From positions 558,001 to 622,000 of the forward strand of contig NZ_CP038437.2 in NCBI RefSeq assembly GCF_008329985.2: DNA of 64,000 nucleotides. The letters run 5' to 3'. Shown piece after piece: positions 18,653-27,392 of this stretch. The position numbers were made by a program, and so were the translations under genes. Below the pieces are notes generated by a model, which was given only the letters and a program-made list of their open reading frames with translations, had not been told where the DNA came from and made no database searches. Numbering within the stretch: position 1 is the stretch's first letter; each line of letters starts with the position of its first letter. This stretch comes from Halomonas binhaiensis. Lineage in GTDB: Bacteria; Pseudomonadota; Gammaproteobacteria; Pseudomonadales; Halomonadaceae.

Positions 18653-19156
18653 ATGTCTGCACGGGAACCGATGTACAAGCCTCTGCGCTGGTGGTGGCTG
18701 GCGATTGCCTGGATTGCACTGGACTTGGCGACCAAGGCCTTGGCCAGCAGCCAACTGACCTACGCGACCCCGGTTGAAGTATTGCCATTCTTCAACCTGA
18801 CGCTGCTGCATAACACCGGAGCTGCCTTCAGCTTTCTTGCCAGCCATCCGGGTTGGCAGCGCTGGCTGTTTGCGGCGATTGCCGTGGCGGCAACCGTTGC
18901 CCTGACCATATGGATGCGGCGGCTCAAGAGCGACGAGAAAGTGCTGGGTGCTTGCCTGGCGCTGATCATCGGCGGGGCCTTGGGTAACCTTTATGATCGC
19001 CTGTTTCTGGGCTATGTCGTCGATTTCCTGTCGTTTCATGCCGCAGGCTGGTATTACCCTGCGTTCAATGTGGCGGATATTGGCATCACCGTCGGTGCCA
19101 TTGGTCTGATCTGGGAATCCGTGTTCGGCGAGAAGCGTCGTGCCAAGCAAGGCTGA
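18653..19156 (+). CDS. lspA: Lipoprotein signal peptidase (signal peptidase II)
   Basis: Inner-membrane aspartic protease that removes signal peptides from prolipoproteins. The 167-residue product (E. coli 164) has four hydrophobic segments, the NLTLLHNTGAAFSFL box, and the two catalytic aspartates in 'GYVVDFL' and 'NVADIG'. The start at 18653 is preceded by GAGG and gives the usual length; earlier in-frame starts at 18617 and 18632 overlap the end of ileS. It would process BamD, also encoded here. Confidence 0.96.
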   Translation: MSAREPMYKPLRWWWLAIAWIALDLATKALASSQLTYATPVEVLPFFNLTLLHNTGAAFSFLASHPGWQRWLFAAIAVAATVALTIWMRRLKSDEKVLGACLALIIGGALGNLYDRLFLGYVVDFLSFHAAGWYYPAFNVADIGITVGAIGLIWESVFGEKRRAKQG

Positions 19157-19176
19157 ACGATGATGGGAGAATGCCA

Positions 19177-19623
19177 ATGAGCGATTACCGTATCGACGAG
19201 GGAATGGAAGTGACGCTTCACTTCACTCTCAAGCTGGAAGATGGCACCGTGGTGGATACCACGAAGGACAAGACGCCAGCGACGTTCCAGATGGGGGATG
19301 GCAATCTGCCTCCGGGGTTCGAGCATCCACTGAAGGGCATGGCCGGTGGTGAAAATGGAACCTTCGAAATTGCTCCTGAACATGCTTTCGGTCAGCATAA
19401 TCCGCAGAACATTCAGCGTATGAAGCGCGATGTGTTCAAGGATGAGGAACCGGAGATCGGCACGGTAATGTCCTTCGCTGATGCCAATGGTGATGAATTG
19501 CCGGGCGTAATCAGTGAAATCGAGGAGGATATGGTCGCGGTTGACTTCAATCATCCGCTGGCTGGGCGTACCCTGACCTTCGAAGTGGAAATATTGGGCG
19601 TTAAGCCTGCTACCACTCATTGA
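19177..19623 (+). CDS. fkpB: FKBP-type peptidyl-prolyl isomerase, SlpA/FkpB type
   Basis: Cytoplasmic proline isomerase and chaperone of the SlyD/SlpA group. The 148-residue product has the FKBP half-barrel interrupted by the flap insertion (residues ~68-120), with '[10 protein letters not shown]' near the start and '[22 protein letters not shown]', the conserved active-site part. There is no His/Cys-rich metal tail as in SlyD. The ATG at 19177 is preferred over 19171 because GGGAGA is then at the right distance. Between lspA and ispH, as in E. coli. Confidence 0.94.
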   Translation: MSDYRIDEGMEVTLHFTLKLEDGTVVDTTKDKTPATFQMGDGNLPPGFEHPLKGMAGGENGTFEIAPEHAFGQHNPQNIQRMKRDVFKDEEPEIGTVMSFADANGDELPGVISEIEEDMVAVDFNHPLAGRTLTFEVEILGVKPATTH

Positions 19624-19631
19624 GGCGAATC

Positions 19632-20585
19632 ATGCAAATCAAGCTGGCCAATCCGCGCGGCTTCTGTGCTGGCGTCGACCGAGCCATCGAGATCGTCAAT
19701 CGCGCTCTGGATGTGTTCGGGCCGCCGATCTATGTGCGCCATGAGGTTGTGCACAACCGTTTCGTGGTCGATACCCTGCGTGAGCGTGGTGCGGTGTTCG
19801 TCGAGGAGCTTCATGAAGTCCCTGACGACGTCATTGTCATCTTCTCGGCCCATGGCGTGTCTCGAGCGGTGCAGCAAGAGGCGGAGCGACGCGGGCTCAA
19901 GGTATTTGATGCGACCTGCCCATTGGTGACCAAGGTCCACCTGGAAGTGTTGCGCTATGCCCGTCGTGGCCAGGAGTGTGTGCTGATTGGTCATGCAGGC
20001 CATCCGGAGGTCGAGGGCACCATGGGACGCTACGATACCTCCCACGGTGGCCGGATCTACCTGGTCGAGGATGAGGACGATGTGGCCAGGCTGCAGGTCA
20101 AGGATGCGGCGAATCTGGCCTTTGTCACTCAGACGACCTTGTCCATGGATGACACCGCCAAGGTGATCGATGCGTTGCGCAAGCACTTCCCTGAAATACA
20201 GGGGCCTCGCAAGGATGATATCTGTTATGCGACCCAGAACCGTCAGGATGCGGTGCGGGAACTGGCAGATGGCTGTGATCTGGTCCTGGTAGTGGGAAGC
20301 CCCAACAGTTCCAACTCCAATCGCTTGCGAGAGCTTTCCGAAAGAGTGGGGACTCCGGCGTATCTGATCGATAATGCTGAGCAGATCGACCCCTCCTGGC
20401 TCGATGGTGTCTCGGCGGTTGGGGTGACAGCAGGTGCCAGTGCACCTGAAGTGCTGGTGCAGGGAGTCATCGAGCGTCTCAAGGCGCTAGGCGCCACTGC
20501 TCCTGTGGAGCTGGATGGCCGTGAGGAGACCATTACATTCTCAATGCCGAAGGAACTGCGTGAGCGCGTCATTGCCAGTAGTTGA
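19632..20585 (+). CDS. ispH: 4-hydroxy-3-methylbut-2-enyl diphosphate reductase
   Basis: Last enzyme of the MEP isoprenoid pathway, making isopentenyl and dimethylallyl diphosphate with a 4Fe-4S cluster. The 317-residue product has cluster cysteines at C12 (GFCAGVDRA), C96 (DATCPLV) and C198 ([10 protein letters not shown]), and the conserved HAGHPE segment at 121-126 holding the catalytic His and Glu. The ATG at 19632 is chosen by family alignment. It supplies the precursor used by IspB, encoded earlier in the window. A perfect 44-bp palindrome terminator ends the operon. Confidence 0.97.
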   Translation: MQIKLANPRGFCAGVDRAIEIVNRALDVFGPPIYVRHEVVHNRFVVDTLRERGAVFVEELHEVPDDVIVIFSAHGVSRAVQQEAERRGLKVFDATCPLVTKVHLEVLRYARRGQECVLIGHAGHPEVEGTMGRYDTSHGGRIYLVEDEDDVARLQVKDAANLAFVTQTTLSMDDTAKVIDALRKHFPEIQGPRKDDICYATQNRQDAVRELADGCDLVLVVGSPNSSNSNRLRELSERVGTPAYLIDNAEQIDPSWLDGVSAVGVTAGASAPEVLVQGVIERLKALGATAPVELDGREETITFSMPKELRERVIASS

Positions 20586-20624
20586 GGGCAGGTAGGACTC
20601 ATCGTTGAACGCTTGATGAATGAT

Positions 20625-20668
20625 GAAAAACGCCAGGGCGGCCTGTACAGGCCGCCCTGGCGTTTTTC
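20625..20668. terminator. Perfect 44-bp palindrome, bidirectional terminator
   Basis: The two 22-base halves (20625-20646, 20647-20668) are exact reverse complements: GAAAAACGCCAGGGCGGCCT starts the left arm. The arms end in A5/T5 on both sides, so it acts as a terminator in either direction. It closes the ribF-ispH operon. Confidence 0.92.
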
Positions 20669-20672
20669 GTTC

Positions 20673-20687
20673 TGGCATATTCTGTGC
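20673..20687 (+). promoter_or_regulatory. Sigma-54-like promoter candidate for pilin cluster
   Basis: TGGCATATTCTGTGC has the GG and GC pairs spaced as in -24/-12 promoters (TGGCAC-N5-TTGC), with a mismatch at the -12 TT. It lies 82 bp upstream of the first pilin gene. Pilin genes are often sigma-54 dependent, but minor-pilin operons are not always so. Confidence 0.25.
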
Positions 20688-20768
20688 GCTCGAAAACTGA
20701 TCTGGCTCGGGTGGTTGGAGGTGTGCATAACGACATAATGACGCAACAGAGAGAACGAGGGGCCAGGG

Positions 20769-21170
20769 ATGGTTTCTATTCGCCACATGCTTTCTTCCTC
20801 CAGGGAAGAGGGTGTCACGCTGCTGGAATTGTTGGTGGTGTTGGCAATTACGGGTTTACTGTCGGCCATTGCCGTTCCCATCTACCGCGACTATCTGAAA
20901 GCAGCCAGGGTTGCTGATGGCCGCGTCGCTCTGTCTGATGCAGCCGCTCGTCTGGAGCGGTGCTATACCCGTGCATTTTCCTATCACCACGCGAGCTGTG
21001 GTGAGGTATCTGGACACTCGCCCCAGGGCTACTACCAAGTGAGCATGAAGTCGGAGGCAGGACGCTATCACCTGACAGCCAAGGCTTTGGACAAGAGTGA
21101 GGTCAGTGCTCCATGTGCCACTCTGGTCCTGCAACAGGATGGGAAGCGAGGGCCGAATGAGTGCTGGTGA
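20769..21170 (+). CDS. Type IV pilin-like protein (PilE type)
   Basis: Prepilin of 133 residues. Class III signal: a short basic leader ends in EEG, then VTLLELLVVLAITGLLSAIAVPIYRDYLK, with the critical Glu at +5 of the mature protein. Cleavage by PilD is expected after Gly15. Two cysteine pairs (CYTRAFSYHHASC, and APC...NECW) suit a disulfide-closed C-terminal loop. The first residue after cleavage is Val rather than Phe or Met, which is less usual. It overlaps the next gene by 14 bp. It could be a minor pilin; the major pilin cannot be assigned from this window. Confidence 0.8.
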   Translation: MVSIRHMLSSSREEGVTLLELLVVLAITGLLSAIAVPIYRDYLKAARVADGRVALSDAAARLERCYTRAFSYHHASCGEVSGHSPQGYYQVSMKSEAGRYHLTAKALDKSEVSAPCATLVLQQDGKRGPNECW

Positions 21171-21621
21171 GAATGAACTCCTGTCGTCTGAAGCATGTGC
21201 ATCGGATCGCTCTGGCTTCACTTTGCTGGAAGCATTGGTAGCGTTTCTGGTGTTGTCATCAGGGCTGTTGGGCGTTACTGCGATGCAGGCTCGTAGTCTG
21301 CAAGGGGCTCATGCCAGTGTGCAATGGGGGATAGCCGACCTCGCTGCACAAGATGCCAGAGAGCGCCTTTGGGCTGCACTGGCGAGTGGTGACGTCAGGT
21401 CGTGTCCATTGCCCCGTGTCGTCAACGCCAGTGATTGGAGACAACATTGGCGCCCCTTCCTTCCAGGGCTCTCTGCCAATCCTGTCACTGCATTACCTGA
21501 TTGTGCATTCGTGATCGAGATTGATTGGCAGGATGCACGCTTCGACTCGGAAACCATGAGTCTCGAATATCGCCTCAAACTGCCGGCCGGCTGGCCGAAA
21601 CAGTCAGGAGGTGATGCATGA
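21157..21621 (+). CDS. pilV: Minor pilin PilV-like
   Basis: Protein of 154 residues with a prepilin signal: DRSG followed by FTLLEALVAFLVLSSGLLGVTAMQA. The 'LEALVA' plus 'LLG' pattern is typical of PilV. The ATG at 21157 lies within the last 14 bp of the preceding gene and after GAGGG, so translation is coupled. The C-terminal half is a soluble domain without recognisable motifs. PilV helps start pilus assembly with PilW, PilX and FimU/PilE. Confidence 0.78.
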   Translation: MSAGENELLSSEACASDRSGFTLLEALVAFLVLSSGLLGVTAMQARSLQGAHASVQWGIADLAAQDARERLWAALASGDVRSCPLPRVVNASDWRQHWRPFLPGLSANPVTALPDCAFVIEIDWQDARFDSETMSLEYRLKLPAGWPKQSGGDA

Positions 21622-22076
21622 AACATTCCTTTGCAGATCAATCGGGGGCTGGCCTGGTCGAGCTGCTGGTGGCGATGGTCGTTGCATCCCTGGTCATTCT
21701 TGGAGCTAGCCAGCTATTTCTTGGCATACAGCAAAATGCCAAGGTGCTTGATGACTTGAGTGAGCGTCAGGCAGTGGTCTCGTACGCCATGGAGGAAATA
21801 TCTGCAGGGCTCCGGAGAGGTGATGCCGCACCAGGAGACTATGAGTTACGCACTGCCCCAAACGGGCAGGGGTGTTCTCTGTATGACCGCTTGTCAGGAC
21901 AACCCTTGATAGATGGTCTGAGCAGTACTGGGATCTGTGGCGACGAGCATGTCGTCATGGACATGGGGTATGGCATCTATCGCATCACCCTGCACTTGCC
22001 TGACGTTGCAACACCATTGGTGTTGCATGTCGTGGATCGCTCGGTTGTCCTCACTCAGCTCAAGGCAGAGCAATGA
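21618..22076 (+). CDS. pilW: Minor pilin PilW-like
   Basis: Protein of 152 residues, ATGA overlap with pilV. Prepilin signal: DQSG then AGLVELLVAMVVASLVILGASQLF, with the Glu at +5. This is shorter than PilW of Pseudomonas (about 275 residues), so the C-terminal domain is reduced. Two cysteines are present (GCSLYDR and GICGDE). It is assigned PilW from order and the mature N-terminus, so the name is probable rather than certain. Confidence 0.65.
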   Translation: MKHSFADQSGAGLVELLVAMVVASLVILGASQLFLGIQQNAKVLDDLSERQAVVSYAMEEISAGLRRGDAAPGDYELRTAPNGQGCSLYDRLSGQPLIDGLSSTGICGDEHVVMDMGYGIYRITLHLPDVATPLVLHVVDRSVVLTQLKAEQ

Positions 22077-22612
22077 GCCCCAGGCAGGCGCAGACAGGCG
22101 CATCCCTGCTGATGGTGTTGATGCTTTTGCTGGCGACCAGCATGGCGGCGCTTTCTGCCATGACATCGGCATTGGTCAACCAGCATCTGGCCACCAACAT
22201 GCATGCCTTGACCCAGGCCAACATGGCAGCAGAATGGGGAGGTAGCGTGCTGATAGACAGTGAATTGATAGGCAGAGAGCTGGCCGACAGCACTCCTGCC
22301 TCGGAAGATCAGTATCTGGACTGTGAGGCTCTCTCTCTACAGCCCACTTCTTCGTTGCTTGCTTCCTCGTCACTCGGCTCTTCATCACCCAGATCTTCAT
22401 CACGGCGTGGGGAAGCGTCACATACCTGGTCACCTGATATTGCCATCGCGCCGAATGGCGCGGTGAGCTATCGCTACGCTTCCTGCCGTTACCAGGGCTA
22501 TAAGGCCTTGATGGTGATGGGGAGTGTTCGTAATGGTGATACCATTCTTGCGAGGCACTTCCTGATTATTCGACATGCTGCGGATGGCCAGTATATGTGG
22601 CGGGATGGATGA
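22073..22612 (+). CDS. pilX: Minor pilin PilX-like with serine-rich tract
   Basis: Protein of 179 residues, ATGA overlap with the PilW-like gene. The N-terminus is QTGASLLMVLMLLLATSMAALSAM, where the usual Glu5 is replaced by hydrophobic residues, as in PilX/GspK-type proteins that lack Glu5 or have it changed. A serine-rich run (about residues 92-112, SSLLASSSLGSSSPRSSSRR) is followed by a soluble domain. Name rests on position as fourth gene in the operon and on the short, atypical leader. No pilY1 gene follows. Confidence 0.55.
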   Translation: MSPRQAQTGASLLMVLMLLLATSMAALSAMTSALVNQHLATNMHALTQANMAAEWGGSVLIDSELIGRELADSTPASEDQYLDCEALSLQPTSSLLASSSLGSSSPRSSSRRGEASHTWSPDIAIAPNGAVSYRYASCRYQGYKALMVMGSVRNGDTILARHFLIIRHAADGQYMWRDG

Positions 22613-22613
22613 C

Positions 22614-23150
22614 TCAGCAGCTAACCGGTTCTGTTCCTTGTCGTGTGCGTCCGAAATTGCTCAGTATCAATGTCGCCCCTTGCCCGCTTTTCATGCACAG
22701 GGTGAAGGTACCGTTATAGCCGCTAGCACGTCCGCTCGACTGAAAGACGATGGCTGCCCCTCGGTTATAGGTGACCGACCGGGTTCGGCTGGACTCAAAG
22801 CGATGCAGGATCTGGCTGTCGTCAGCAGGCCCGCTGAAGAGTAACAATGAGTCACTCCAGTCGTGACTGCAATGCACGCCGTCGTGGCTGGGACAAAGCG
22901 TGGTTCGTTGGCTCAGAGTGATGGCGCTGTTGCGTGCCAGGTTCAGGGCGTTGTGCAGGCGCACCAGGTCATGGGAGAGTTCCTGGCGCTGAGAGAACAG
23001 GCGATACCCAGGTAGTGCCAGGGAGAGCAGTATCGCAGTGATAGCCAGGACCACGAGCAGTTCCAATAGGCTGACACCTGCAAGATGTGAGCGAGACAGT
23101 GGAAGCCGAGAACAAGAACTCCAGATCAAAAAACTTTCCCTGTTTCTCAT
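22614..23150 (-). CDS. fimT: FimT/GspH-type pseudopilin
   Basis: Protein of 178 residues on the opposite strand, ending 1 bp from the PilX-like gene. Prepilin signal: SHLAG then VSLLELLVVLAITAILLSLALPGY. The following 'RLHNALNLARNSAITLSQRTTLC' with a later 'GRASGYNGTFTLCM' is typical of the GspH/FimT C-terminal domain. FimT-like pseudopilins take part in pilus assembly or DNA uptake. It is divergent from thiO. Confidence 0.8.
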   Translation of the reverse strand: MRNRESFLIWSSCSRLPLSRSHLAGVSLLELLVVLAITAILLSLALPGYRLFSQRQELSHDLVRLHNALNLARNSAITLSQRTTLCPSHDGVHCSHDWSDSLLLFSGPADDSQILHRFESSRTRSVTYNRGAAIVFQSSGRASGYNGTFTLCMKSGQGATLILSNFGRTRQGTEPVSC

Positions 23151-23239
23151 CTCGTCCGTCCTGGCAAGTGGAATGGCTGGGGGCGTTTTCAGGCTAGCGC
23201 TATCGAGGGCAGGGTGGTATCAGTTTCAGGAGACAAATT

Positions 23240-24337
23240 TTGAGTGATTTTGTAGTGATTGGCGGCGGTGTCATTGGGCTGATGACGACGCTGCAGCTGG
23301 CTGATGCTGGATATAGCGTGAGCGTGGTCGAGCGTGGTCATTGTGGTAGAGAAGCCTCTTGGGCCGGTGGCGGTATTGTCTCTCCTCTATATCCCTGGCG
23401 TTATTCTGCGCCTGTATCACGCTTATCTACCTGGTCCGAGGGGGCATACCCTGAGCTGGCCTTGCGCCTGTTGGAGGAAACGGGGGTCGATCCTGAATAT
23501 CGCCAGAAAGGGCTGTTGTATCTGCGGGTAGAGGACGAAGACAAGGCCTTGAAGTGGGCCCGAGAGGTCGGCAAGCCGCTGTCACGGGTTGGCTCGGACA
23601 TGATTTATACCAAGGAGCCAGGGGCATGTTCCGGCATCGAGGAAGCGTTGTGGATGCCAACCTTGGGAAGTATTCGCAATCCTCGCTTGATGCGTTCGCT
23701 CAGAACTCGCCTGGATGCCATGCCGAGGGTGACGTTTCACGAGAATTGCGAGGTCCGTGGCATAGTCGCCAAAGGTCAGGGGGCGACCCTGGAGACCTCT
23801 CTGGGAGCGTTGTCGGCCGATCAGGTGGTGATCTGCAGCGGTGCGTGGAGCTCACAACTGCTAGAAATGCTTGACCTGCGCCTCCCGGTCAGACCAGTCA
23901 AAGGCCAGATGCTGCTGTTCAAGGCTCGTCCCGGTATGGTCAATCGTGTCGTACTGATGGATGGGCGTTATGTGATACCTCGGGCCGATGGCCGTGTTCT
24001 GGCAGGTTCTACACTGGAAGAGGCCGGTTTCGACAAGACCACGGATGCTGCTGCCCGGGAGTCCCTATGGCGCAGTGCAACCGCGATCATCCCAGCTCTG
24101 GCAGATTGTGAAGTCGAGCACCATTGGGCCGGATTGCGACCTGGCTCTCCAGATGGCGTGCCTTTCATTGGCCAGGTACCCGGCATGCCCGGCATTTATG
24201 TCAATGCCGGACACTATCGCAATGGTCTGGTCCTGGCACCGGCATCGACACGCTTACTGGTCGATGAAATGCTGGGACGCTCGCCTGTCATCGATCCGGC
24301 ACCCTATCGACTGGAAGGGCGCCTGGGGCAAGCCTGA
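23240..24337 (+). CDS. thiO: Glycine oxidase ThiO (FAD-dependent)
   Basis: Oxidises glycine to the imine used for the thiazole ring of thiamine. The 365-residue protein opens with the FAD-binding fold VVIGGGVIGLMTTLQLADAG and has a C-terminal 'GLRPGSPDGVPFIGQVPGMPGIYVNAGHYRNGLVLAP', typical of the DadA/ThiO group. The start is TTG at 23240, with AGGAG eight bases before; no ATG fits the fold. No thiG or thiS is adjacent. D-amino-acid or sarcosine oxidation is the main alternative. Confidence 0.85.
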   Translation: MSDFVVIGGGVIGLMTTLQLADAGYSVSVVERGHCGREASWAGGGIVSPLYPWRYSAPVSRLSTWSEGAYPELALRLLEETGVDPEYRQKGLLYLRVEDEDKALKWAREVGKPLSRVGSDMIYTKEPGACSGIEEALWMPTLGSIRNPRLMRSLRTRLDAMPRVTFHENCEVRGIVAKGQGATLETSLGALSADQVVICSGAWSSQLLEMLDLRLPVRPVKGQMLLFKARPGMVNRVVLMDGRYVIPRADGRVLAGSTLEEAGFDKTTDAAARESLWRSATAIIPALADCEVEHHWAGLRPGSPDGVPFIGQVPGMPGIYVNAGHYRNGLVLAPASTRLLVDEMLGRSPVIDPAPYRLEGRLGQA

Positions 24338-24354
24338 GCGCCACGGAGTCAGGT

Positions 24355-24630
24355 TCAGGATGGATCGTCCTGATCATCAGGATGGTCCGTCAGTTCGGCC
24401 AGATACTTGTCTCGGTGCTCTCCACAGCAAAACCATTCTCCCCTGGAGCGCAGGGCGTCCTGTTCGGGGAGATGGACCTTGCACCAGGAGCAGCGCACCA
24501 TCTTGCCTCCTTCGGTGTCTTTGGTGTCATCTTCTTGTGCCAGACGCCATTCGCGATACATGCGATATAGCTTGAGGCCGGCAAAGAACACGACGGCGAA
24601 GATGATCAGGCGGATTATCAACAGGTTCAT
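24355..24630 (-). CDS. PP0621-family small membrane protein with zinc-finger motif
   Basis: Protein of 91 residues with one N-terminal membrane segment (residues 2-22) and a soluble part holding CSWC (residues 47-50) and CCGEH (68-72), which could bind a metal ion. The tail is acidic. It matches the description of the PP0621 family of unknown function. It is convergent with thiO (17 bp gap) and divergent from nadE. Confidence 0.75.
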   Translation of the reverse strand: MNLLIIRLIIFAVVFFAGLKLYRMYREWRLAQEDDTKDTEGGKMVRCSWCKVHLPEQDALRSRGEWFCCGEHRDKYLAELTDHPDDQDDPS

Positions 24631-24773
24631 CCTTTAGGTCCCATGAGGAAAAGACCCACGACTGGCCCCATGAAGAGTGCCAGTGCAGGGCATGTTGCTG
24701 CCCTTTGCCACTGAGGCGCCCTTGCGGGACAATGGGGGCTGACACCACCGATTCTCAAGAGATTTCCCTACCC

Positions 24774-26405
24774 ATGCAAGACCTCAACCTGGTGATGGCG
24801 CAGCTTGACCCCATGGTCGGCGATATCCCCGGTAATGCCGACCGGGCTATCGAGACCGTGCGAGAGGCATTCCTCGAACACGGCGCCGATATTGTCGTGC
24901 TGCCGGAACTCTTTTTAACCGGTTACCCACCGGAAGACCTGCTGTTGCGTCCCTCGATGGAAACACGCCTGCGCGAAGCGCGTGCGCGGATGGCCGAGAA
25001 GATGGTCAGGGACGTCATGGTGGTGGTGGGCTATCCCGGGCGTCGTGAGGGCAAGCTGTATAACATGGCAGGCGTGCTCTACAACGGAGAATGGTTGGCC
25101 GAGTATGCCAAACAGTTGTTGCCCAACTATCTGGTGTTTGATGAGCAGCGCTACTTCACGCCAGGGGACAAGCCTCTGGTGGTTGAGCACAAGGGAGCCA
25201 AGCTCGGTATCCTGATCTGCGAGGATGTCTGGGAGTCAGGTCCTTCACTGCAGGCCCGCGATGCCGGTGCCGATATTCTGGTAACCCTGAATGCTTCGCC
25301 TTACCACCAGGACAAGCCTTCTGAACGACTGGAGTTGCTTGAACAACGTGCGCTTGATGTGGCATTGCCCGTCATCTACGTCAATCAGATTGGCGGTCAG
25401 GATGAACTGGTCTTTGATGGTGGTTCCTGCTGTGTCGATGCCAAAGGCAAGCTCGCTGTGCAGGCCCCTCACTGGGATATCTGGCTGCAGCCAGTTCACT
25501 TTGTGCAAGAGAAAGGCAAGTGGATTCCCAGGGAAGGGAGCGTGGATGTCGATGTCACCCCGGAGGAAGACCTCTATAGCGCCCTGGTGACAGGCTTGCG
25601 TGACTACGTCAACAAGAGTGGCTTCAAGGGCGTGGTACTAGGGCTTTCCGGAGGCATCGACTCGGCGCTGTCTGCGGCAATCGCGGTTGATGCATTGGGC
25701 CCTCAACGGGTTCATGCAGTGATGATGCCATACCACTATACGGCGGATATCTCCAAGGATGATGCGGCAGAACAGGCCCGCCTGCTTGGTATCGAGTACA
25801 GCGTGTTGCCCATTGCGCCAATGGTGGATGCTTTCATGGCCACCCTGGCCGACAGCTTCGAGGGTACGGAAAAAGACACCACGGAGGAGAATCTTCAGTC
25901 TCGCTGCCGTGGGGTGCTGCTCATGGCCCTGTCCAACAAGAAAGGACTGATGGTGCTGACCACCGGCAACAAGAGCGAGATGGCCGTAGGCTATGCCACT
26001 CTCTACGGCGATATGGTTGGCGGCTATAACGCGATCAAGGATGTCTACAAGACATGGGTGTATCGCCTGGCGAATTGGCGTAATACAGAATCCCTGGTGA
26101 TTCCGCAGCGGGTCATTGACCGTCCACCGTCAGCCGAGTTGGCGCCTGATCAGCAGGACAGTGACTCCTTGCCGGACTATGACACGCTTGATGCCATTCT
26201 CGTGCGCTATATCGAAGGTGATATGAGCGCCGAGGCGATCATTGCAGCAGGTTTTGCTGCCGAAGATGTGTACAAGGTCGTCAAGCTGGTGGACCGCTGT
26301 GAGTACAAGCGCCGCCAGGCTCCGGTTGGGGTGCGCGTGACGAAGCGTGGCTTTGGTCGAGACCGTCGTTATCCCATCGTCAATGGCTGGCAGCCTGGCG
26401 ACTAG
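24774..26405 (+). CDS. nadE: Glutamine-dependent NAD+ synthetase
   Basis: Last step of NAD synthesis, amidating nicotinate adenine dinucleotide. The 543-residue protein is the two-domain form: an N-terminal nitrilase-type glutaminase (catalytic Glu in VVLPELFLTGYPP, Lys in AKQLLPNYLVFDE, Cys in LICEDVWE) and a C-terminal ATP-dependent synthetase with the P-loop LSGGIDSALSA and GNKSEMAVGYATLYGDM. The ATG at 24774 is chosen because the family starts just before 'LNLVMAQL'; the frame is open 69 bases upstream and an ATG at 24732 remains possible. It has its own terminator. Confidence 0.95.
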   Translation: MQDLNLVMAQLDPMVGDIPGNADRAIETVREAFLEHGADIVVLPELFLTGYPPEDLLLRPSMETRLREARARMAEKMVRDVMVVVGYPGRREGKLYNMAGVLYNGEWLAEYAKQLLPNYLVFDEQRYFTPGDKPLVVEHKGAKLGILICEDVWESGPSLQARDAGADILVTLNASPYHQDKPSERLELLEQRALDVALPVIYVNQIGGQDELVFDGGSCCVDAKGKLAVQAPHWDIWLQPVHFVQEKGKWIPREGSVDVDVTPEEDLYSALVTGLRDYVNKSGFKGVVLGLSGGIDSALSAAIAVDALGPQRVHAVMMPYHYTADISKDDAAEQARLLGIEYSVLPIAPMVDAFMATLADSFEGTEKDTTEENLQSRCRGVLLMALSNKKGLMVLTTGNKSEMAVGYATLYGDMVGGYNAIKDVYKTWVYRLANWRNTESLVIPQRVIDRPPSAELAPDQQDSDSLPDYDTLDAILVRYIEGDMSAEAIIAAGFAAEDVYKVVKLVDRCEYKRRQAPVGVRVTKRGFGRDRRYPIVNGWQPGD

Positions 26406-26440
26406 GCGACAGGACCTGAGTCATCTCGCCCTGGACGACA

Positions 26441-26477
26441 ACAAAAACCCTGCAGAGATTCTCTGCAGGGTTTTTGT
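26441..26477. terminator. Terminator of nadE (bidirectional)
   Basis: ACAAAAACCCTGCAGAG (26441-26457) and CTCTGCAGGGTTTTTGT (26461-26477) form a perfect 17-bp stem with loop ATT. The T5 and A5 arms allow use by both convergent units, nadE and bamD. Confidence 0.93.
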
Positions 26478-26483
26478 TTGTTC

Positions 26484-26558
26484 GCAGCATCTATGTTCTA
26501 AACACTTATGTTTTAAACACTTATGTCGTGAGCACTTGTGCTCAAGGTGCTTTTGCTG
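26484..26558. repeat. Degenerate 15-bp tandem repeat between nadE and bamD
   Basis: Five units of 15 bp with decreasing match: 26499-26513 (TAAACACTTATGTTT) and 26514-26528 (TAAACACTTATGTCG) are closest, with related 26484-26498, 26529-26543 and 26544-26558. It lies in the 3' region of bamD, 15 bp after its stop codon, before the shared terminator. Confidence 0.7.
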
Positions 26559-26573
26559 CGCAAAGGCTAAGCC

Positions 26574-27392
26574 TCAGGCGCTGAGAGGCGTCGCCTTGAC
26601 ATACTTGGGATCGAAGCGACGGCCATCGAGGCGATCATTGTCCGGATCGTTGTCGATCAATACCCGTAATACCTCACTCGCGCGATCACGCATTTCCATG
26701 CCCAGGTAACCTTCGACCATGACCGCCAGGGCATCGCGGGAAGCGTCTGTCTGGGGATAGTTCTCGATCACCCAGCGACCACGCTGGACGGCAGCCAGAT
26801 AGGCTTTCTTGCGCAGGTAGAAGTCAGCCACGTGCAACTCGTGCTGGGCCAGCAAGTTGCGCAGATAGACGATGCGCTGCTGGGCGTCCGGTGCATACTG
26901 GCTGTTGGGGAAACGAGTGACCAGGTCGGTGAAATCCTTATAGGCGTCCTGGGTCGCCCCTACGTCACGCTCGGAGATGTCGATGAGCTTGAGTGACTCC
27001 AGGCTGAAACGACCAGCTTGCCAGGCAGACAGGCCACGCATGTAGTAGGCATAGTCAACCTGAGCATGATTGGGGTGCAGGCGAATGAAGCGACTCGCTG
27101 CTGCACGGGCAGTTTCCCAATCATCCATCTGGTAATAGGCATAGATCAGCTCTAGCTGAGCCTGTTCAGCATAGTCGCCAAAGGGAAAGCGCGTATCAAT
27201 AGCTTCAAGGCGGTTCTTGGCCGTCACGTAGCTACCGCTCTCGAGAGCTTCGCGTCCCTGCTCGTAGAGTTCGCGTTCAGCAACGCCATCGTAGCGTTCT
27301 TCATCGACATCGTTGCTGGCGCAGCCGCTCAGCACAACGCCCACAAGCACCAGGGCGCCCAGGCGAGCAGCGGGTGAAGTAATAACGCGCAT
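26574..27392 (-). CDS. bamD: Outer membrane assembly lipoprotein BamD
   Basis: Essential part of the BAM complex that inserts beta-barrel proteins, such as the TonB receptor encoded here. The 272-residue precursor has a lipoprotein signal ending LSGC (cysteine about residue 29), then five TPR-like helical pairs typical of BamD ('YEQGREALESGSYVTAKNRLEAIDTRFPFG', 'QAQLELIYAYYQMDDWETARAAASRFIRLHP'). The ATG at 27392 has AGAGGA upstream; a TTG-like upstream start is less likely. Divergent from rluD, as in E. coli. Confidence 0.96.
   Translation of the reverse strand: MRVITSPAARLGALVLVGVVLSGCASNDVDEERYDGVAERELYEQGREALESGSYVTAKNRLEAIDTRFPFGDYAEQAQLELIYAYYQMDDWETARAAASRFIRLHPNHAQVDYAYYMRGLSAWQAGRFSLESLKLIDISERDVGATQDAYKDFTDLVTRFPNSQYAPDAQQRIVYLRNLLAQHELHVADFYLRKKAYLAAVQRGRWVIENYPQTDASRDALAVMVEGYLGMEMRDRASEVLRVLIDNDPDNDRLDGRRFDPKYVKATPLSA

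Noticed and set aside
17197..18735. Long antisense open frame (512 codons) opposite ileS
   Set aside because: Shadow of a conserved coding gene; composition is that of reversed codons and there is no ribosome site or domain.
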